Origin: Meira nashicola
Taxonomy: Eukaryota; Basidiomycota; Exobasidiomycetes; Exobasidiales; Brachybasidiaceae
NCBI GenBank assembly: GCA_001600355.1
Contig: BCJU01000004.1
Span: 1,674,001-1,738,000 of the forward strand
Direction of reading: 5' to 3'
DNA length: 64,000 bases
In this document: piece by piece, positions 41,644-51,677 of the stretch
Numbering within the stretch: position 1 is the stretch's first letter
Layout: the number at the start of each line of letters is the position of its first letter
Notes under the pieces: generated by a model
Told to the model about the DNA's origin: nothing
Seen by the model: the letters and a program-made list of their open reading frames with translations, nothing else
Database searches by the model: none
Translations under genes and position numbers: made by a program

Positions 41644-44601
41644 TCAATTGAGCAAGAGTTGCCCCATTGTATTTTGCACTGCATCATCTTGTCCTGTAGA
41701 GGAAGAAATCATGAACATTGAAGCAGCTTCGATCAATTGTTCAGAAGAGAATTTGCGCATAATATACTCCACTGATTGACTACGAGAATGTAAAACGAGT
41801 CTTGCTAAAATTTCACCGCAAGCAACGAAACAAGCAACGACGATCAAAATGATAATGATCCAAGTGATTTGATTCATAGATTGAGAACCTAAGTGATCAT
41901 GAATCACTTCCAATAAATCATTTCCAACTGCAAGACGTTCGTTTAGATTTTCCACCCTTTGATCAATTTCCAAATATTCTCGAATTGCATCATATAATGC
42001 TTTTAAAGATGCTTCACTCCAAAATAATTCTGGTGTGTCCAAAACGTTTGACGTCAAATTAACATCAACACGAAGTTTGAACAATCTTCCTGTTAATCGT
42101 AAAGCTTCTCGTCTTTTCAATTTTAATTCACCTGAACTTGCCAATTCTTTTGGAATATGACTTGTTAATTCCAAGGTTTGTTGCATACTCTCTTCAAACA
42201 CACTCAATTTCGTAGATTGAGCGATCGCATGTGCCAAAGATAATTTCAAAAGATGGTTTGACGCTCTAAACGTGAAGAAATCGTTGAAAATGCGTGGTGC
42301 TGGAACGGAAGGGTCATAGCAAAAGTGGAAAGCTTCAGTCTCTTCGCCTTCTGCGCCCAAAGAAGGACCACCACGTAAACAGCCTGAGCTGACAACATCA
42401 TTTATCACACTTCTCTCTTCACTTGCTGACATATTGTACATCACCAATACTCCATATGGTAAGATGACTAATTCAGCAGTCTGCAAAGCTTCCATTAGAG
42501 AACGTGAAGTGAGCATATTGGTGGAGCAATCGTGATTGTGCGATGCCATATTTGGTCCCATTTCGCGAACTCTCTTTCGTGTACGTCTTTTGCGATGGGA
42601 AGATCGAGATTCTTCTTCTCCTCTATGATGTTGATTGTTGCGGTGTCGATGTCCATTATTATATTCACCAACTTCATTCGTATCGCGGCCACGTCCTCCT
42701 GCATTCCTCTCTTCGTCTTCTCGATCGATATCAGCAAAACGCATAACAGGCATGATTGAAGATTCTACATCACCAGCTTCAATTCGTTGTTGTTGATCGT
42801 ACAAATCTCTTGCACCTGCCCTATCAGCGTTTGAGATTTCTGTCTTTTCTTGCTCTAGAGCCTCCTCTTCCTGCAATTCTGTGATTGCTTCTTGAACTGC
42901 TTCAATATTATCTTGCGGTTGTAGGGCTCGAGGCGTTTTGGCTCCAGATTCGATGTCTTCTTCCTCCTCTGTGGTAAGTTGATCGTAGCTTGTCTTCAGC
43001 ATAGGAGTTTCCTCTTCCAACTCTTCATTCACACGTGGGATAATTCGTTCACTTTCCGGCTCTGTTTCGCTGTATTCTGCTTCACTGCGATTACCATTCT
43101 CGCCGCCGTGACCTTTTCGAGTTCTCGACTCTCCCTCACGCTCAGTTTCGGTTTCTGTGACATCACCTCTACCATTAGACTCTTGCTGTTTCCATCTTCT
43201 TTCTGCTTGCTCTTCTTCCTCCTCTTCTTGACCACGACCTTCTCCTCCCATAATATAACCTTGTTCATCGATTGCATCATCTTCATCGTCTTTATTGTTT
43301 GCTACAAAGTAACTTCCAACGTATCCACTCTCTTCGCGTTCTACAATCTCACGTTCTCTTCTTGATTCAGCACCAGGGCTTCCGTATCGCGGTTCTGGAG
43401 CGCTTCTTACTTCTGCTCTACCGAAACCAGGCAGGAGAGGCTTAAAGTACACCACATATGCACATTCATCGTACAATCTAGGACGGACGCCGTGCTCTCT
43501 ACGCAAGAAGCCGATCAAGGTAGGAAGGTGAATGGAAGGTCCGATAGCATAGGACGTTAGACGAGGCAATGGTGTATGCAAACGTGCTGAAGGTGCTAAA
43601 CGTTCAAAGGTGTGATAGACTGGACCAGATGCTTTTGGTACTCGTGGTGGTGCTCTTGCATGTGCTGGACCGCGCATGCCAGGGTAAGCAGAACGAACCT
43701 TTGCGGATGCTTGTTCAGATGCACCTTGACCTGCAACACTTTTTGGTTTACGAGCTAACTTTCGTTCAGCTTTTTCCTTCTTTGCTTGTTCTGCTCTTGC
43801 CAAAGCTTCTTCTCTTCGTTTTCTGGCCGCTTCCTTTGCTTTTTCGCGCTCCTCTTCATCCAAATCATCTGCTAGCTCATCATCAGCTCTTGAAGCAAGA
43901 TCGACGTCCGATTCTTCCTCGCTTGATGATTCGTCATCATCATCGTCATCGTCCTCCTCCTCTTCATCATCCTCTTCGCCAGGCAAAGGTGCCAATTGAC
44001 TTTCACTAGGAAGCACAACGTGCTTTCCTGTTGTCTTACTTGTTCTTACCGGCTTATCGGCACGAACGGGTAGAGAGTATCTTGTTGCTCTTGCTGGAGT
44101 TCCTTGACCGATCTTTGGACCAGAAGATACTTTTCCACTTGTAACATTTCCTGATTTCACAACACCACTTGGAGGTGCCATTCGTTTTTTGAGCATAGAT
44201 GCTTTGAGAGTTGGTTGTGCACGACTTCTGCTTGGAGGAATTCCACCTACATCAGCACCCGAAGAAAGGCCACGCATAGATGCAAGTACAGCTGGATTTC
44301 CAGCATTTGTGTTGGATTGCGTTCCGAGGGTCGCTGTAGCCGAAGTACTTGAAGATTTGTCTTTACCTTGTGAAATGACTGGTGTAGAATGATCCGATGA
44401 AGATGATTTCAGTTGAGGTTTCGGTTCTGTATTTCCACGATTTCCTCCTAAGCCAGGCATTATTATTCCTTTTCGAATTTCTTCCAATTGACTTGGATCT
44501 ACCCTTGCTCGAAGATCTGATTGTGAAATATCTTCATCTTGTCCTTCTCCACTTCTCTTTGATGAAGCGGAATTACGACGAAGTGTAGGGGGACCAACCA
44601 T
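41644..44601 (-). CDS. RMD1/RMND1/Sif2-type DUF155 membrane protein
   Basis: This 985-residue protein has a low-complexity N-terminal region (about 1-330) with an Asp/Glu run near 210-230 and a Lys/Glu-rich helix near 255-285. It then carries the DUF155 (RMD1 family) domain, in two parts: SYAIGPSIHLPTLIGFLRRE near 348-367 and YDECAYVVYF near 380, then VILPYGVLVMYNMSASEE near 707-730 onward. The domain ends in long helices and a C-terminal membrane segment (IIIILIVVACFVACGEIL) near 915-935, with about 50 residues after it. The two parts are separated by roughly 320 acidic, low-complexity residues. Family members include mitochondrial RMND1 and yeast Rmd1/Rmd8, or S. pombe Sif2; the cellular site is not decided here, and no clear mitochondrial presequence is visible. 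Confidence 0.83.
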   Translation of the reverse strand: MVGPPTLRRNSASSKRSGEGQDEDISQSDLRARVDPSQLEEIRKGIIMPGLGGNRGNTEPKPQLKSSSSDHSTPVISQGKDKSSSTSATATLGTQSNTNAGNPAVLASMRGLSSGADVGGIPPSRSRAQPTLKASMLKKRMAPPSGVVKSGNVTSGKVSSGPKIGQGTPARATRYSLPVRADKPVRTSKTTGKHVVLPSESQLAPLPGEEDDEEEEDDDDDDDESSSEEESDVDLASRADDELADDLDEEEREKAKEAARKRREEALARAEQAKKEKAERKLARKPKSVAGQGASEQASAKVRSAYPGMRGPAHARAPPRVPKASGPVYHTFERLAPSARLHTPLPRLTSYAIGPSIHLPTLIGFLRREHGVRPRLYDECAYVVYFKPLLPGFGRAEVRSAPEPRYGSPGAESRREREIVEREESGYVGSYFVANNKDDEDDAIDEQGYIMGGEGRGQEEEEEEQAERRWKQQESNGRGDVTETETEREGESRTRKGHGGENGNRSEAEYSETEPESERIIPRVNEELEEETPMLKTSYDQLTTEEEEDIESGAKTPRALQPQDNIEAVQEAITELQEEEALEQEKTEISNADRAGARDLYDQQQRIEAGDVESSIMPVMRFADIDREDEERNAGGRGRDTNEVGEYNNGHRHRNNQHHRGEEESRSSHRKRRTRKRVREMGPNMASHNHDCSTNMLTSRSLMEALQTAELVILPYGVLVMYNMSASEERSVINDVVSSGCLRGGPSLGAEGEETEAFHFCYDPSVPAPRIFNDFFTFRASNHLLKLSLAHAIAQSTKLSVFEESMQQTLELTSHIPKELASSGELKLKRREALRLTGRLFKLRVDVNLTSNVLDTPELFWSEASLKALYDAIREYLEIDQRVENLNERLAVGNDLLEVIHDHLGSQSMNQITWIIIILIVVACFVACGEILARLVLHSRSQSVEYIMRKFSSEQLIEAASMFMISSSTGQDDAVQNTMGQLLLN

Positions 44602-45606
44602 TGTGAGAGGATGAAAGGGTGGATGAGAAGTTTGTTCTTGATTTCCCTAGTACATGCGGTCAAAATTGCAAAAGTTAAGAAGATTAAATGCAACTTGCCA
44701 AGATGAGCATCAGCTCTCTGTCCAAAACTCGATCGGATGAGGTGATGACGAAAAAATCCTTGCAATTGGGAAAAATGTCCTTTTTGATCTTTTGTTCTAC
44801 GTCGTCGAATGCTTTGCTGACCACGTCTATATGCTGTGAAAATGACAATCTTGACTTGATTATAAAAGATGGTTGTCTTCTGTCAAATGTCATGTATAAT
44901 ATATGTTGAATCTGTAGCTTAAGGTAACGCAACGGAAGCTAGAATTTTTTGGCAGTCAAACGTATTGGCGGGTGAATTGCCCACCTTTTTTTGCCTTTTG
45001 CACGCACGCATTTTTATTTTTGTCCCCCTCTCAGATTCAATAAGCGCGTGCCGCTTAAGGCTCAGAAATGAGCACTTTTGCCTGCAGAAGGGGGAGGAGG
45101 GGCTTTTTCGATAAGTGGAGTAAACAAAACAGGATGTATGCTTGGATAGCCATCACCTTGTATCTCAAGCACAGTCATTTAATCACACAATCAATCAAAG
45201 GCAACGTGAATGAGTATAAATAGCCATTAAAGAGGATCTGTATGGGTAAGAAAGCACAAAGAGGCAATATAAACATGACTGTTTATGCCTCGAATTTGAA
45301 ACTTGGAATTAGAGGAGAGCAAAAGAGATAATCTTCAAGTAAGGTTTCCATAAAGGGATAGCTGATTTGATTGGAATAAAAGTTGGGACGTAATCACCTG
45401 CACGGCAGGTTGTCATAAAAGGTAATTGATCGTTGGAACGATTTTTATATAAATTCTCGTTATTCGTTTCCATGTCAATTTGCAGTAGATTTTCAGAGAA
45501 GCGTCATCAAAACCCGTTTCGAATAGCAGAACAAAGGGAAGCAATAAAGGAAATAAAACAAAGAGGTGAAGAAGAATGAAGGAGAAAAGAAGCGAATTCT
45601 CTTTCT
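44602..45606. other. Intergenic region
   Basis: 1.0 kb between two minus-strand genes. It should hold the promoter of the DUF155 gene and the 3' UTR of the secreted-barrel gene. The short ORFs on both strands at 44684-44932 overlap each other and show no domain. Confidence 0.5.
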
Positions 45607-45999
45607 CTAATCGAGTGACATCTTGGCACCACGAATAATTCCTTCATCCAAACTTGCTAATTTGGCAAATGCACCAGGTGTAAGATCGACTGCTTTGTCT
45701 GAACAACTTTCACAGTAATCCACAACTTTAACTTTGATCGATTTGCTCTTATGAGAGATACGGATATGATCACCGCATGAGAATGCTCCTCCTTGTTTAA
45801 CGGCTGCGATCATACTGTTGCGAGAAGGTGTTGGACCACCGCATGCTGGATTGTTTAGCTGTGAGCCAGAGTAAAAAGTGATTCTAGGAGATGTCATTCC
45901 ACGTTCTTCCAATTGTTCGGGAATTGGTGCTGCAGATGTGAATGTGCTAGTTGCTACTGCCAAAGCGGCCAAGATTGTGATGAAAGCTGATGTTCTCAT
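45607..45999 (-). CDS. Secreted RlpA-like/expansin-like double-psi beta-barrel protein
   Basis: This 130-residue protein has a signal peptide (MRTSAFITILAALAVATS, cleavage likely near 23) and a single barrel domain: RITFYSG, PACGG, FSCGDHIRI, VKVVDYCESC and VDLTPGAFAKLASLDEGII. It matches the small single-domain barwin/RlpA-like proteins common in basidiomycetes, where the pattern is CG-x-I-x-I, VVD-x-C-x2-C, and LS/TP-x-AF-x-LA. Such proteins are secreted and bind or loosen cell-wall polysaccharides in some cases, and some are plant-contact effectors; enzymatic activity is not shown for this type. The usual GACG near the N-terminus is replaced by PACGG. A pyrimidine-rich 5' region upstream fits a regulated gene. 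Length is typical (about 110-140). Confidence 0.88.
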   Translation of the reverse strand: MRTSAFITILAALAVATSTFTSAAPIPEQLEERGMTSPRITFYSGSQLNNPACGGPTPSRNSMIAAVKQGGAFSCGDHIRISHKSKSIKVKVVDYCESCSDKAVDLTPGAFAKLASLDEGIIRGAKMSLD

Positions 46000-46728
46000 T
46001 GTGATTTTTATTGTTAATGAATGTGGTTGATTTTGTCCTTAGTCGAAAAATTTCAACGAATGTGATAAATTTGCTGTCGTTCAATTTGCTTGTGTCCAAT
46101 ATAGATGGCACTTGCTATGGCCTATGCTTGAAAAAGCGTGTTGGAGAGGGAGTGGGAGTGGTTGGTGATGGTAAGAAAGAAAGGTGAAGTAAAAAGATTT
46201 GACTATATACTATAGCATTCAATCGACCAGAAGTGGCAAGTCTACTTGAAAGTAAAAACTACCGTCATTGATTGCCGTAGGGTCTATCGGGCTCTGGTTC
46301 TATGCTTGCCGGATAGCATAATTTGTATGTAAACATGCATACATTTCTGATACTCTAATGAAGTAGATCATTATTGGATATAACGGGGACCACATACGGA
46401 CTTCTATGAACGTAAGTGCATATATGCTAGCCCGTTCGCTTGGGTTTAGTTTTGTTTTGTGTAGGAACAAATCAGAACGTACCTGCTCTTCCCACACCAA
46501 ACATGAAGAGAGATTATTCTTTCGTCATCTTTCTCCGGTCAAACATTAAGCATAAGATCTTTATGTCGATCGAAAAAAAAAATCCAGGTACATATACAAA
46601 AATCTGCATAGAAGATCTACAAAGTCCCTTTTCAAGGCATACTATACGTGCATGTGGCTTCTCATTTAGGTTAGTTGCCGAATACAACTTTATGTACGGA
46701 AAGGAACCTCGGAAAAATAATCTTTTCT

Positions 46729-46893
46729 ATGCTCAATAAATTTACCATATGGTACCTCTTTGTAGTAATTATTCTCCAACCTATCCATTGCGTTGAATCT
46801 GCAGGGTACAATAAAGTTTCAAAATCAGTTCATCTTTTTCACTGTCCCCATTCTCATTTAAGGAAATCAAAACATTATGTGTGTGTTGGTTGA
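46729..46893 (+). CDS. Possible small secreted peptide (54 residues), unproven
   Basis: The ORF starts at ATG 46729 with MLNKFTIWYLFVVIILQPIHC, which looks like a signal peptide. A short basic, His-rich mature part of about 30 residues with two cysteines would follow, ending YVCVG. The ORF could be chance: it has no homologue I recognise, no strong start context, and the Cys is three rather than four residues from the end, so it is not a CaaX pheromone. Listed because of the convincing hydrophobic leader. Confidence 0.2.
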   Translation: MLNKFTIWYLFVVIILQPIHCVESAGYNKVSKSVHLFHCPHSHLRKSKHYVCVG

Positions 46894-47075
46894 CGTTTCT
46901 ATGTTAATTGATATATCCCATCGGTACGCGTTCAAAGAAAGCTTCTATTGAGCCACATCACAATTTCCCTGCATGAGTATGATTAGCGTTCAGAGTGCGC
47001 CGCGCTGCTCAGAGCAGATGTTAAATGTATAATATCCCGACAGAAGCACCCTTGACTTCCATTTACACTAACCCA

Positions 47076-47084
47076 GCGCAGCGC
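47076..47084. repeat. GCGCAGCGC 9-mer, copy 3
   Basis: Exact copy, followed directly by GCC, about 1.1 kb upstream of the secreted-barrel gene and 206 bp past the PRP24 stop. Confidence 0.4.
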
Positions 47085-47289
47085 GCCTTGGCTTACACAA
47101 ATCGCCGTGACACAATCATAATCAAAGGCAGGGAAATCCGCCTGCACAAACTTTCAACGCAAATCTTTCAAGGCTTACATCACCCAACCGGCGGCTTCTT
47201 ATAAACTATAAATTTTATGGAAACGTTACTGTACATTGCTTGAAGTATATTGTACAATTGACACTGTTCTGAGGTAATTCTCCTCTACC

Positions 47290-50200
47290 TTACTTTCCTA
47301 ACATTTGACGAAATGCATCTTGCCCTTTGACTTTTGATGTATCTTCCACATCCATAGGAACAGATCCTACTTGTCGTACGAATGCATGTCCTCCTCTTCT
47401 TCCTCCCCGAGCAACTCTATTAGAACGGATACCGGCTTGTCGAGGTACCATATTAGCTGAAGCTGAATTTACATGACCATCCTCATCCATCATTGTGTTT
47501 GAAGAAGAAGGTGAAATTGTAGCACTAGAACCTGTAGTCATTCGACTCGCTGCGCCTCTAGATTCCAAAGAAACAAGATCCAATGGATGTTGTTCGTCGT
47601 AAAAGAGTGTGGAAGATGCAATCAAGGCGGCACGGCCCGCCGTTGGCGCATCAACAAATTCTACAGTTGCTTGACCTTTCTGCGATTGTCCAGCATTCCA
47701 TTCGATTTGCTTCACACTTCCATGTCCTAATACTTTTTCAATAATTTGTTGAATGATTGCTTCTTGCGCAAAAGAAGGCAAGCCCCGAATGTATAAACAC
47801 CTACTCCTTCTTTCTATGTCCATTCTCGATGTTAGACTGTTGGACTCATTTGCACCTTGCATCTTCTTTTGATCTACCCTGTTGACTTTCAGTAGCTTTC
47901 CTTGCAATCGGTAACCGCCTCCTTCAATCTCGGCCGCTTTTCCCAAGATTTGTTGTGCATCTAGAGCAGTTTCCATATCCACATAGGCGATTCCGCGATT
48001 ACGACCATCAGGATGTTTGAGTATTCTGACTTGCGCGACCGATTGACCAAACAGATCTTTCAAATCTGCCTCTTCCACATGCTTCGGCAAACCACTGACA
48101 AAAAGTTCACAATCATCTTTGAATGCATCACTTCGAACCTTTTTACGATTAGGATCAGACATCATTACCTGCATCACAGTCTTGCTCTCTGCGAAAGAGT
48201 GATTATGAAGTTGCTTTTGGGCAGCATGTGCTTCAGATGGCGAGCAGAATACTACGTAACAGAATCTCCTTGTAGCATTGTACTTTTTGCTTGGCCAACG
48301 AACATCGAAAATCCGACCAAATCCGCCAAACAAGTCACGCATACTTTCATCCGAATCATAAGCAGGAGGAAAATTGGTGACATACAATGTGCACTCATAT
48401 CCCAGAAATATGTTAACCTGAAGCGATCGAATGGGCTTCCCTTGGCGACTTCGAACGGAGGGAATCGCTTCCCTACTTGTGAATTCGACTAGAACTGTAG
48501 AGCTTTCCGAATCTTGCCAGACTTTAGGTCCAGTGATTTCAAGAATGTCCCCACAATCTCTAAACAGATCAAAGATGTCCTTTTCACTCGCATCGGCTGG
48601 CAAATTATCAACGATGACTGAACTGTGTTCCCGATCACGTTGGTTCTTGCCTTCTCCCACCTTTCCGCGTTTGTCTTCGGGCGACATTGGCTCTCGTAAT
48701 TGTTCCTGATTGTCATTTTCTGCTTTTCTCTTTGTTCCGGTATCAGCACTTTCATCAGCCATTTCTGTATCTGCAACTGATGTTTGCTCGTTTGCAGCGT
48801 AGGAAGAAGCGTAATATTCTGACCAGCTTCTTTCGCGCTCTTGAGCTACTTTGTGGTAAGCCCAATCTACATCAGGCAAGCTTCCTGACAACCGACTCAC
48901 ATGCAACAGCTCTTGCGCCAATTCCAACTTCTTTGATGAGCTGATTTCTCTTCTGTTGAGACCTTGCTTCAACAAATGCTTCGATTGACTGTACATTGTC
49001 CGCATTTGATAATACCTACTACTATACAGTATGACTGTGTGATTTGCGGGTTGTGCCTTCATTGCCGCTTCCCAAAACGGTTTCATTAGTGCAGCCGTTT
49101 CTTGACCGCCTCCCAAGCACCATTGACTAACAACTTGGTGAAGCTGAAGTTGTTCATCTGGTGGTTTTATTTGACCAATACTCTCTAGAGCGAAAGACAT
49201 GACAGCAAAGACACTCATGAAAGCATCAGAAGAATAGATGAGTAATTCGAATGCCGACTGTATATCTTTCGCTTCACCATTCAGAACAAGCATTTGTGCA
49301 GCTCTGTCTCTCTCTATGTCAATGCGTGCAAGGAATAGCTCGCTGAGAGATTCTGCATTGCCTTGCAACTCTTCATTGCTCATCATTGTTCCAAAGATTG
49401 CATCAATTTGTTCTGCACTTTTTCCCGTACGACAGTATGTTCGCAAGATTTGACCTTGCAAGGCTCCATTAGCTGGAAGTGCTTTAGTAGCACGTACGCA
49501 AACAGCATCGCAGATCGAAGAATCTATCTTTGCAGATCGTAAGAAATGAAGGTAATTAGCCCATACTTCCGCAGAAGCTTGCAGATCCGCTTTAAGTTCT
49601 TCTTCTTCTTTTATCCGCCTTTCCATGCGTTGTTGCTTACTCTCTTTCTCTCGCATTGATCCGATCTCATCCTTACTCAATGGTAATCTACCCCATGACA
49701 TCAACTCTTCGGCACACGATGGTGGTAGGCCACAATATAGAAGTGCACGCTCGAATATAGCAATCGCACTATCAATATCGATCGTCTTTAAGCCCTTCTT
49801 TGCGCCTCCCAAAATCAATCCAGATGCCCATGATGTGTACGGTTTCCATGCAATCCATCTTTGAGAAACTCGAGATGATGCAGGTATCGGTGTAACTGTC
49901 TCCTCCCATCGATTTGAGACCTCTACTATCGTTTTTGCACGTCCTACTATATCGTATGCTGCTGACATGATTGATTCGTATTCTGATGGAGGCATTTGTT
50001 GGGTTACGAAAGAGCTCAAAGCTTGTGCTGTGGCCTCGTATTGAATATGAGGTGTACGTAAGCGGGATAAAAGTATAGACTTTATCCGTTCTGTCTCCTC
50101 TTCGTTTGGAGGCTGCTTTTGATGTGTGGCTTCAAATTGGTAGTACAAAGACCATACTTTTTGACTTTGTGCTTGATCTACTGATATCCTTGTGACAGCA

Positions 50201-50865
50201 TCGTATAGTTGATTACGAACAGCATCTACAGATAATATAGCGTCCCACTCTGATACTATTCCAGCAGATTTTGCTTGTGCTCGTGTTGGAGCTTTTGCAG
50301 CACCCAAGTTTGCATAGCGACCATCTTGATAAAATTTTGGTCCGCGAGTATCACTTGTCCAGTCATGTACTAAGTCAAGTATTACTTTTGAAGGAGAGGA
50401 TTTGAATTCATTTGATGTCAGCTCTACCTCTGTCGGTTGGATTTCCAGGTAAGCGTAATGAAGGTGAAGAATAAGGCTTACGTATGCCAGATATATGCGT
50501 ACATCCAACGCACTTCCTGCTGAGTCAAACGTGTGAGCACGATGAATGCTCAACACTTCTGACAAAGCGGATGCATCGCTTAAAGGTAGCGAAAGAGAAG
50601 ATTGATTTGCTTCATTTTGTGTTGCGATAGATTGCACAGCTAATGCTCCACGTAACAAAGCTTGATCGAAAGTTAAAAGACAGACAGAATATTTTTGATC
50701 TAATGCTTCTCGTAATTCTTGCAGTTTAGACTTTTCTCCATTTAACAATCTTGTTCGCAAAGATTGAAGCCATCGAAAGTAAGCTTTGGGTGATGTGTCT
50801 GTTTTACTCTGTTCCACTTGAATAGCTTCATCATTTGTTGCCTCTATCGCCTCATCACCATCCAT
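47290..50865 (-). CDS. PRP24: U4/U6 snRNP recycling factor PRP24/SART3 homologue
   Basis: This 1191-residue protein has an alpha-helical N-terminal half of about 720 residues with HAT-like repeats (for example WSLYYQFEATHQ, WANYLHFLR, VILYSSRYYQM). Four RRMs follow, starting near 742 (SVIVDNLPADASEKDIFDLF), 823 (TLYVTNFPP), 920 (ELFVSGLPKHVEEADL) and 1023 (CLYIRGLPSF). The C-terminus GQDAFRQMLGK matches the Lsm-interaction motif (yeast Prp24 ends in a similar D-F-R-x-M peptide). HAT repeats plus RRMs plus the Lsm tail are the layout of human SART3 and of fungal Prp24 proteins that kept the HAT region, which S. cerevisiae Prp24 lacks. It anneals U4 and U6 snRNAs for tri-snRNP reassembly. It is divergent from the cyclin gene across 812 bp. 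Confidence 0.9.
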   Translation of the reverse strand: MDGDEAIEATNDEAIQVEQSKTDTSPKAYFRWLQSLRTRLLNGEKSKLQELREALDQKYSVCLLTFDQALLRGALAVQSIATQNEANQSSLSLPLSDASALSEVLSIHRAHTFDSAGSALDVRIYLAYVSLILHLHYAYLEIQPTEVELTSNEFKSSPSKVILDLVHDWTSDTRGPKFYQDGRYANLGAAKAPTRAQAKSAGIVSEWDAILSVDAVRNQLYDAVTRISVDQAQSQKVWSLYYQFEATHQKQPPNEEETERIKSILLSRLRTPHIQYEATAQALSSFVTQQMPPSEYESIMSAAYDIVGRAKTIVEVSNRWEETVTPIPASSRVSQRWIAWKPYTSWASGLILGGAKKGLKTIDIDSAIAIFERALLYCGLPPSCAEELMSWGRLPLSKDEIGSMREKESKQQRMERRIKEEEELKADLQASAEVWANYLHFLRSAKIDSSICDAVCVRATKALPANGALQGQILRTYCRTGKSAEQIDAIFGTMMSNEELQGNAESLSELFLARIDIERDRAAQMLVLNGEAKDIQSAFELLIYSSDAFMSVFAVMSFALESIGQIKPPDEQLQLHQVVSQWCLGGGQETAALMKPFWEAAMKAQPANHTVILYSSRYYQMRTMYSQSKHLLKQGLNRREISSSKKLELAQELLHVSRLSGSLPDVDWAYHKVAQERERSWSEYYASSYAANEQTSVADTEMADESADTGTKRKAENDNQEQLREPMSPEDKRGKVGEGKNQRDREHSSVIVDNLPADASEKDIFDLFRDCGDILEITGPKVWQDSESSTVLVEFTSREAIPSVRSRQGKPIRSLQVNIFLGYECTLYVTNFPPAYDSDESMRDLFGGFGRIFDVRWPSKKYNATRRFCYVVFCSPSEAHAAQKQLHNHSFAESKTVMQVMMSDPNRKKVRSDAFKDDCELFVSGLPKHVEEADLKDLFGQSVAQVRILKHPDGRNRGIAYVDMETALDAQQILGKAAEIEGGGYRLQGKLLKVNRVDQKKMQGANESNSLTSRMDIERRSRCLYIRGLPSFAQEAIIQQIIEKVLGHGSVKQIEWNAGQSQKGQATVEFVDAPTAGRAALIASSTLFYDEQHPLDLVSLESRGAASRMTTGSSATISPSSSNTMMDEDGHVNSASANMVPRQAGIRSNRVARGGRRGGHAFVRQVGSVPMDVEDTSKVKGQDAFRQMLGK

Positions 50866-51677
50866 ATTGCGTGGTTGTGTGAATGGAATAAAGTGGATGA
50901 CAATGGGTGGAGAAACCTTAAAAATAATAATATTCTCGTTTTAATTACTCCGTGTTCCGGATTGTTGCAAGCTCAGACGACAAAAATCCTCCACAGAACC
51001 ACCAATAATAATTGATGACAGTGATTGACTTTTATTTTTAAAAGGGCACTAAATTGCGCACGTGTACATACATGCGATCGGTAGCGCTTGTGCGTTTCTG
51101 CATGCATGGTATTGCTTTTTCGTGCTTTTATTATCTGTGCCGATTTTAGACTCTCCTGGAACGCGAAATGAATTTCATACCCATTTTGTGATGAATGTAT
51201 GCACAAAACGCATTTAGCCCATTCCGACAGTGTACACGATTGAGAAGTATTTAAGATCATATGTAGGAAAGGTACTCAAGCTGATTCATAAGAAAGATAG
51301 ATAGCTGTTTCATGCTATCATCTTCTAAAGAGAAACGTATGTCTTCAAATTTCAATCAAGGCATTACGATTTTCTTTTTCTATTTTCAGTTCAAGCTCAG
51401 CTTTTTCATTTTGTCTGAGAGAAGATAAGAATAGAAGATAGAAATCATATTTGGATTTTACGCCGTGCTCAATACCCGTGCCATTCGCCGAAGTGAACTA
51501 CAGGAATCTTTTCCCCTTTCCCTTTCCGGCCTTTGTTGAGAGAAGTGATTTCATCGTCCAAACTATGATGGTGCAAATCTCATTCATTGGCCGGTCGTAG
51601 AAAATACAAGTGGATAAAGGAACCTAATCCTTGGCAGCAAAGCAAGTGAGACATCTTTTCTTTTCTTTTTTGCGAAA
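50866..51677. promoter_or_regulatory. Divergent promoter, PRP24 and cyclin gene
   Basis: 812 bp without a credible gene. It contains GTATGCA at 51197-51203, TGCATGCATGG near 51101 and pyrimidine-rich tracts before the cyclin start. Confidence 0.5.

Larger units (their letters stand above)
46000..47289. other. Intergenic region with a possible small secreted peptide
   Basis: 1.3 kb between two minus-strand genes. It contains ATGCATAC at 46335-46342, a GCGCAGCGC copy at 47076-47084 and a 54-codon plus-strand ORF at 46729-46893 (listed separately). Confidence 0.5.

Noticed and set aside
43029..44009. Long ORFs opposite the acidic insert of the DUF155 gene
   Set aside because: They are shadows produced by the biased GAA/GAT codons of the acidic region; the composition is Leu/Phe/His runs.
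46440..46739. 99-codon plus-strand ORF
   Set aside because: No recognisable domain or leader, and low complexity; treated as chance.
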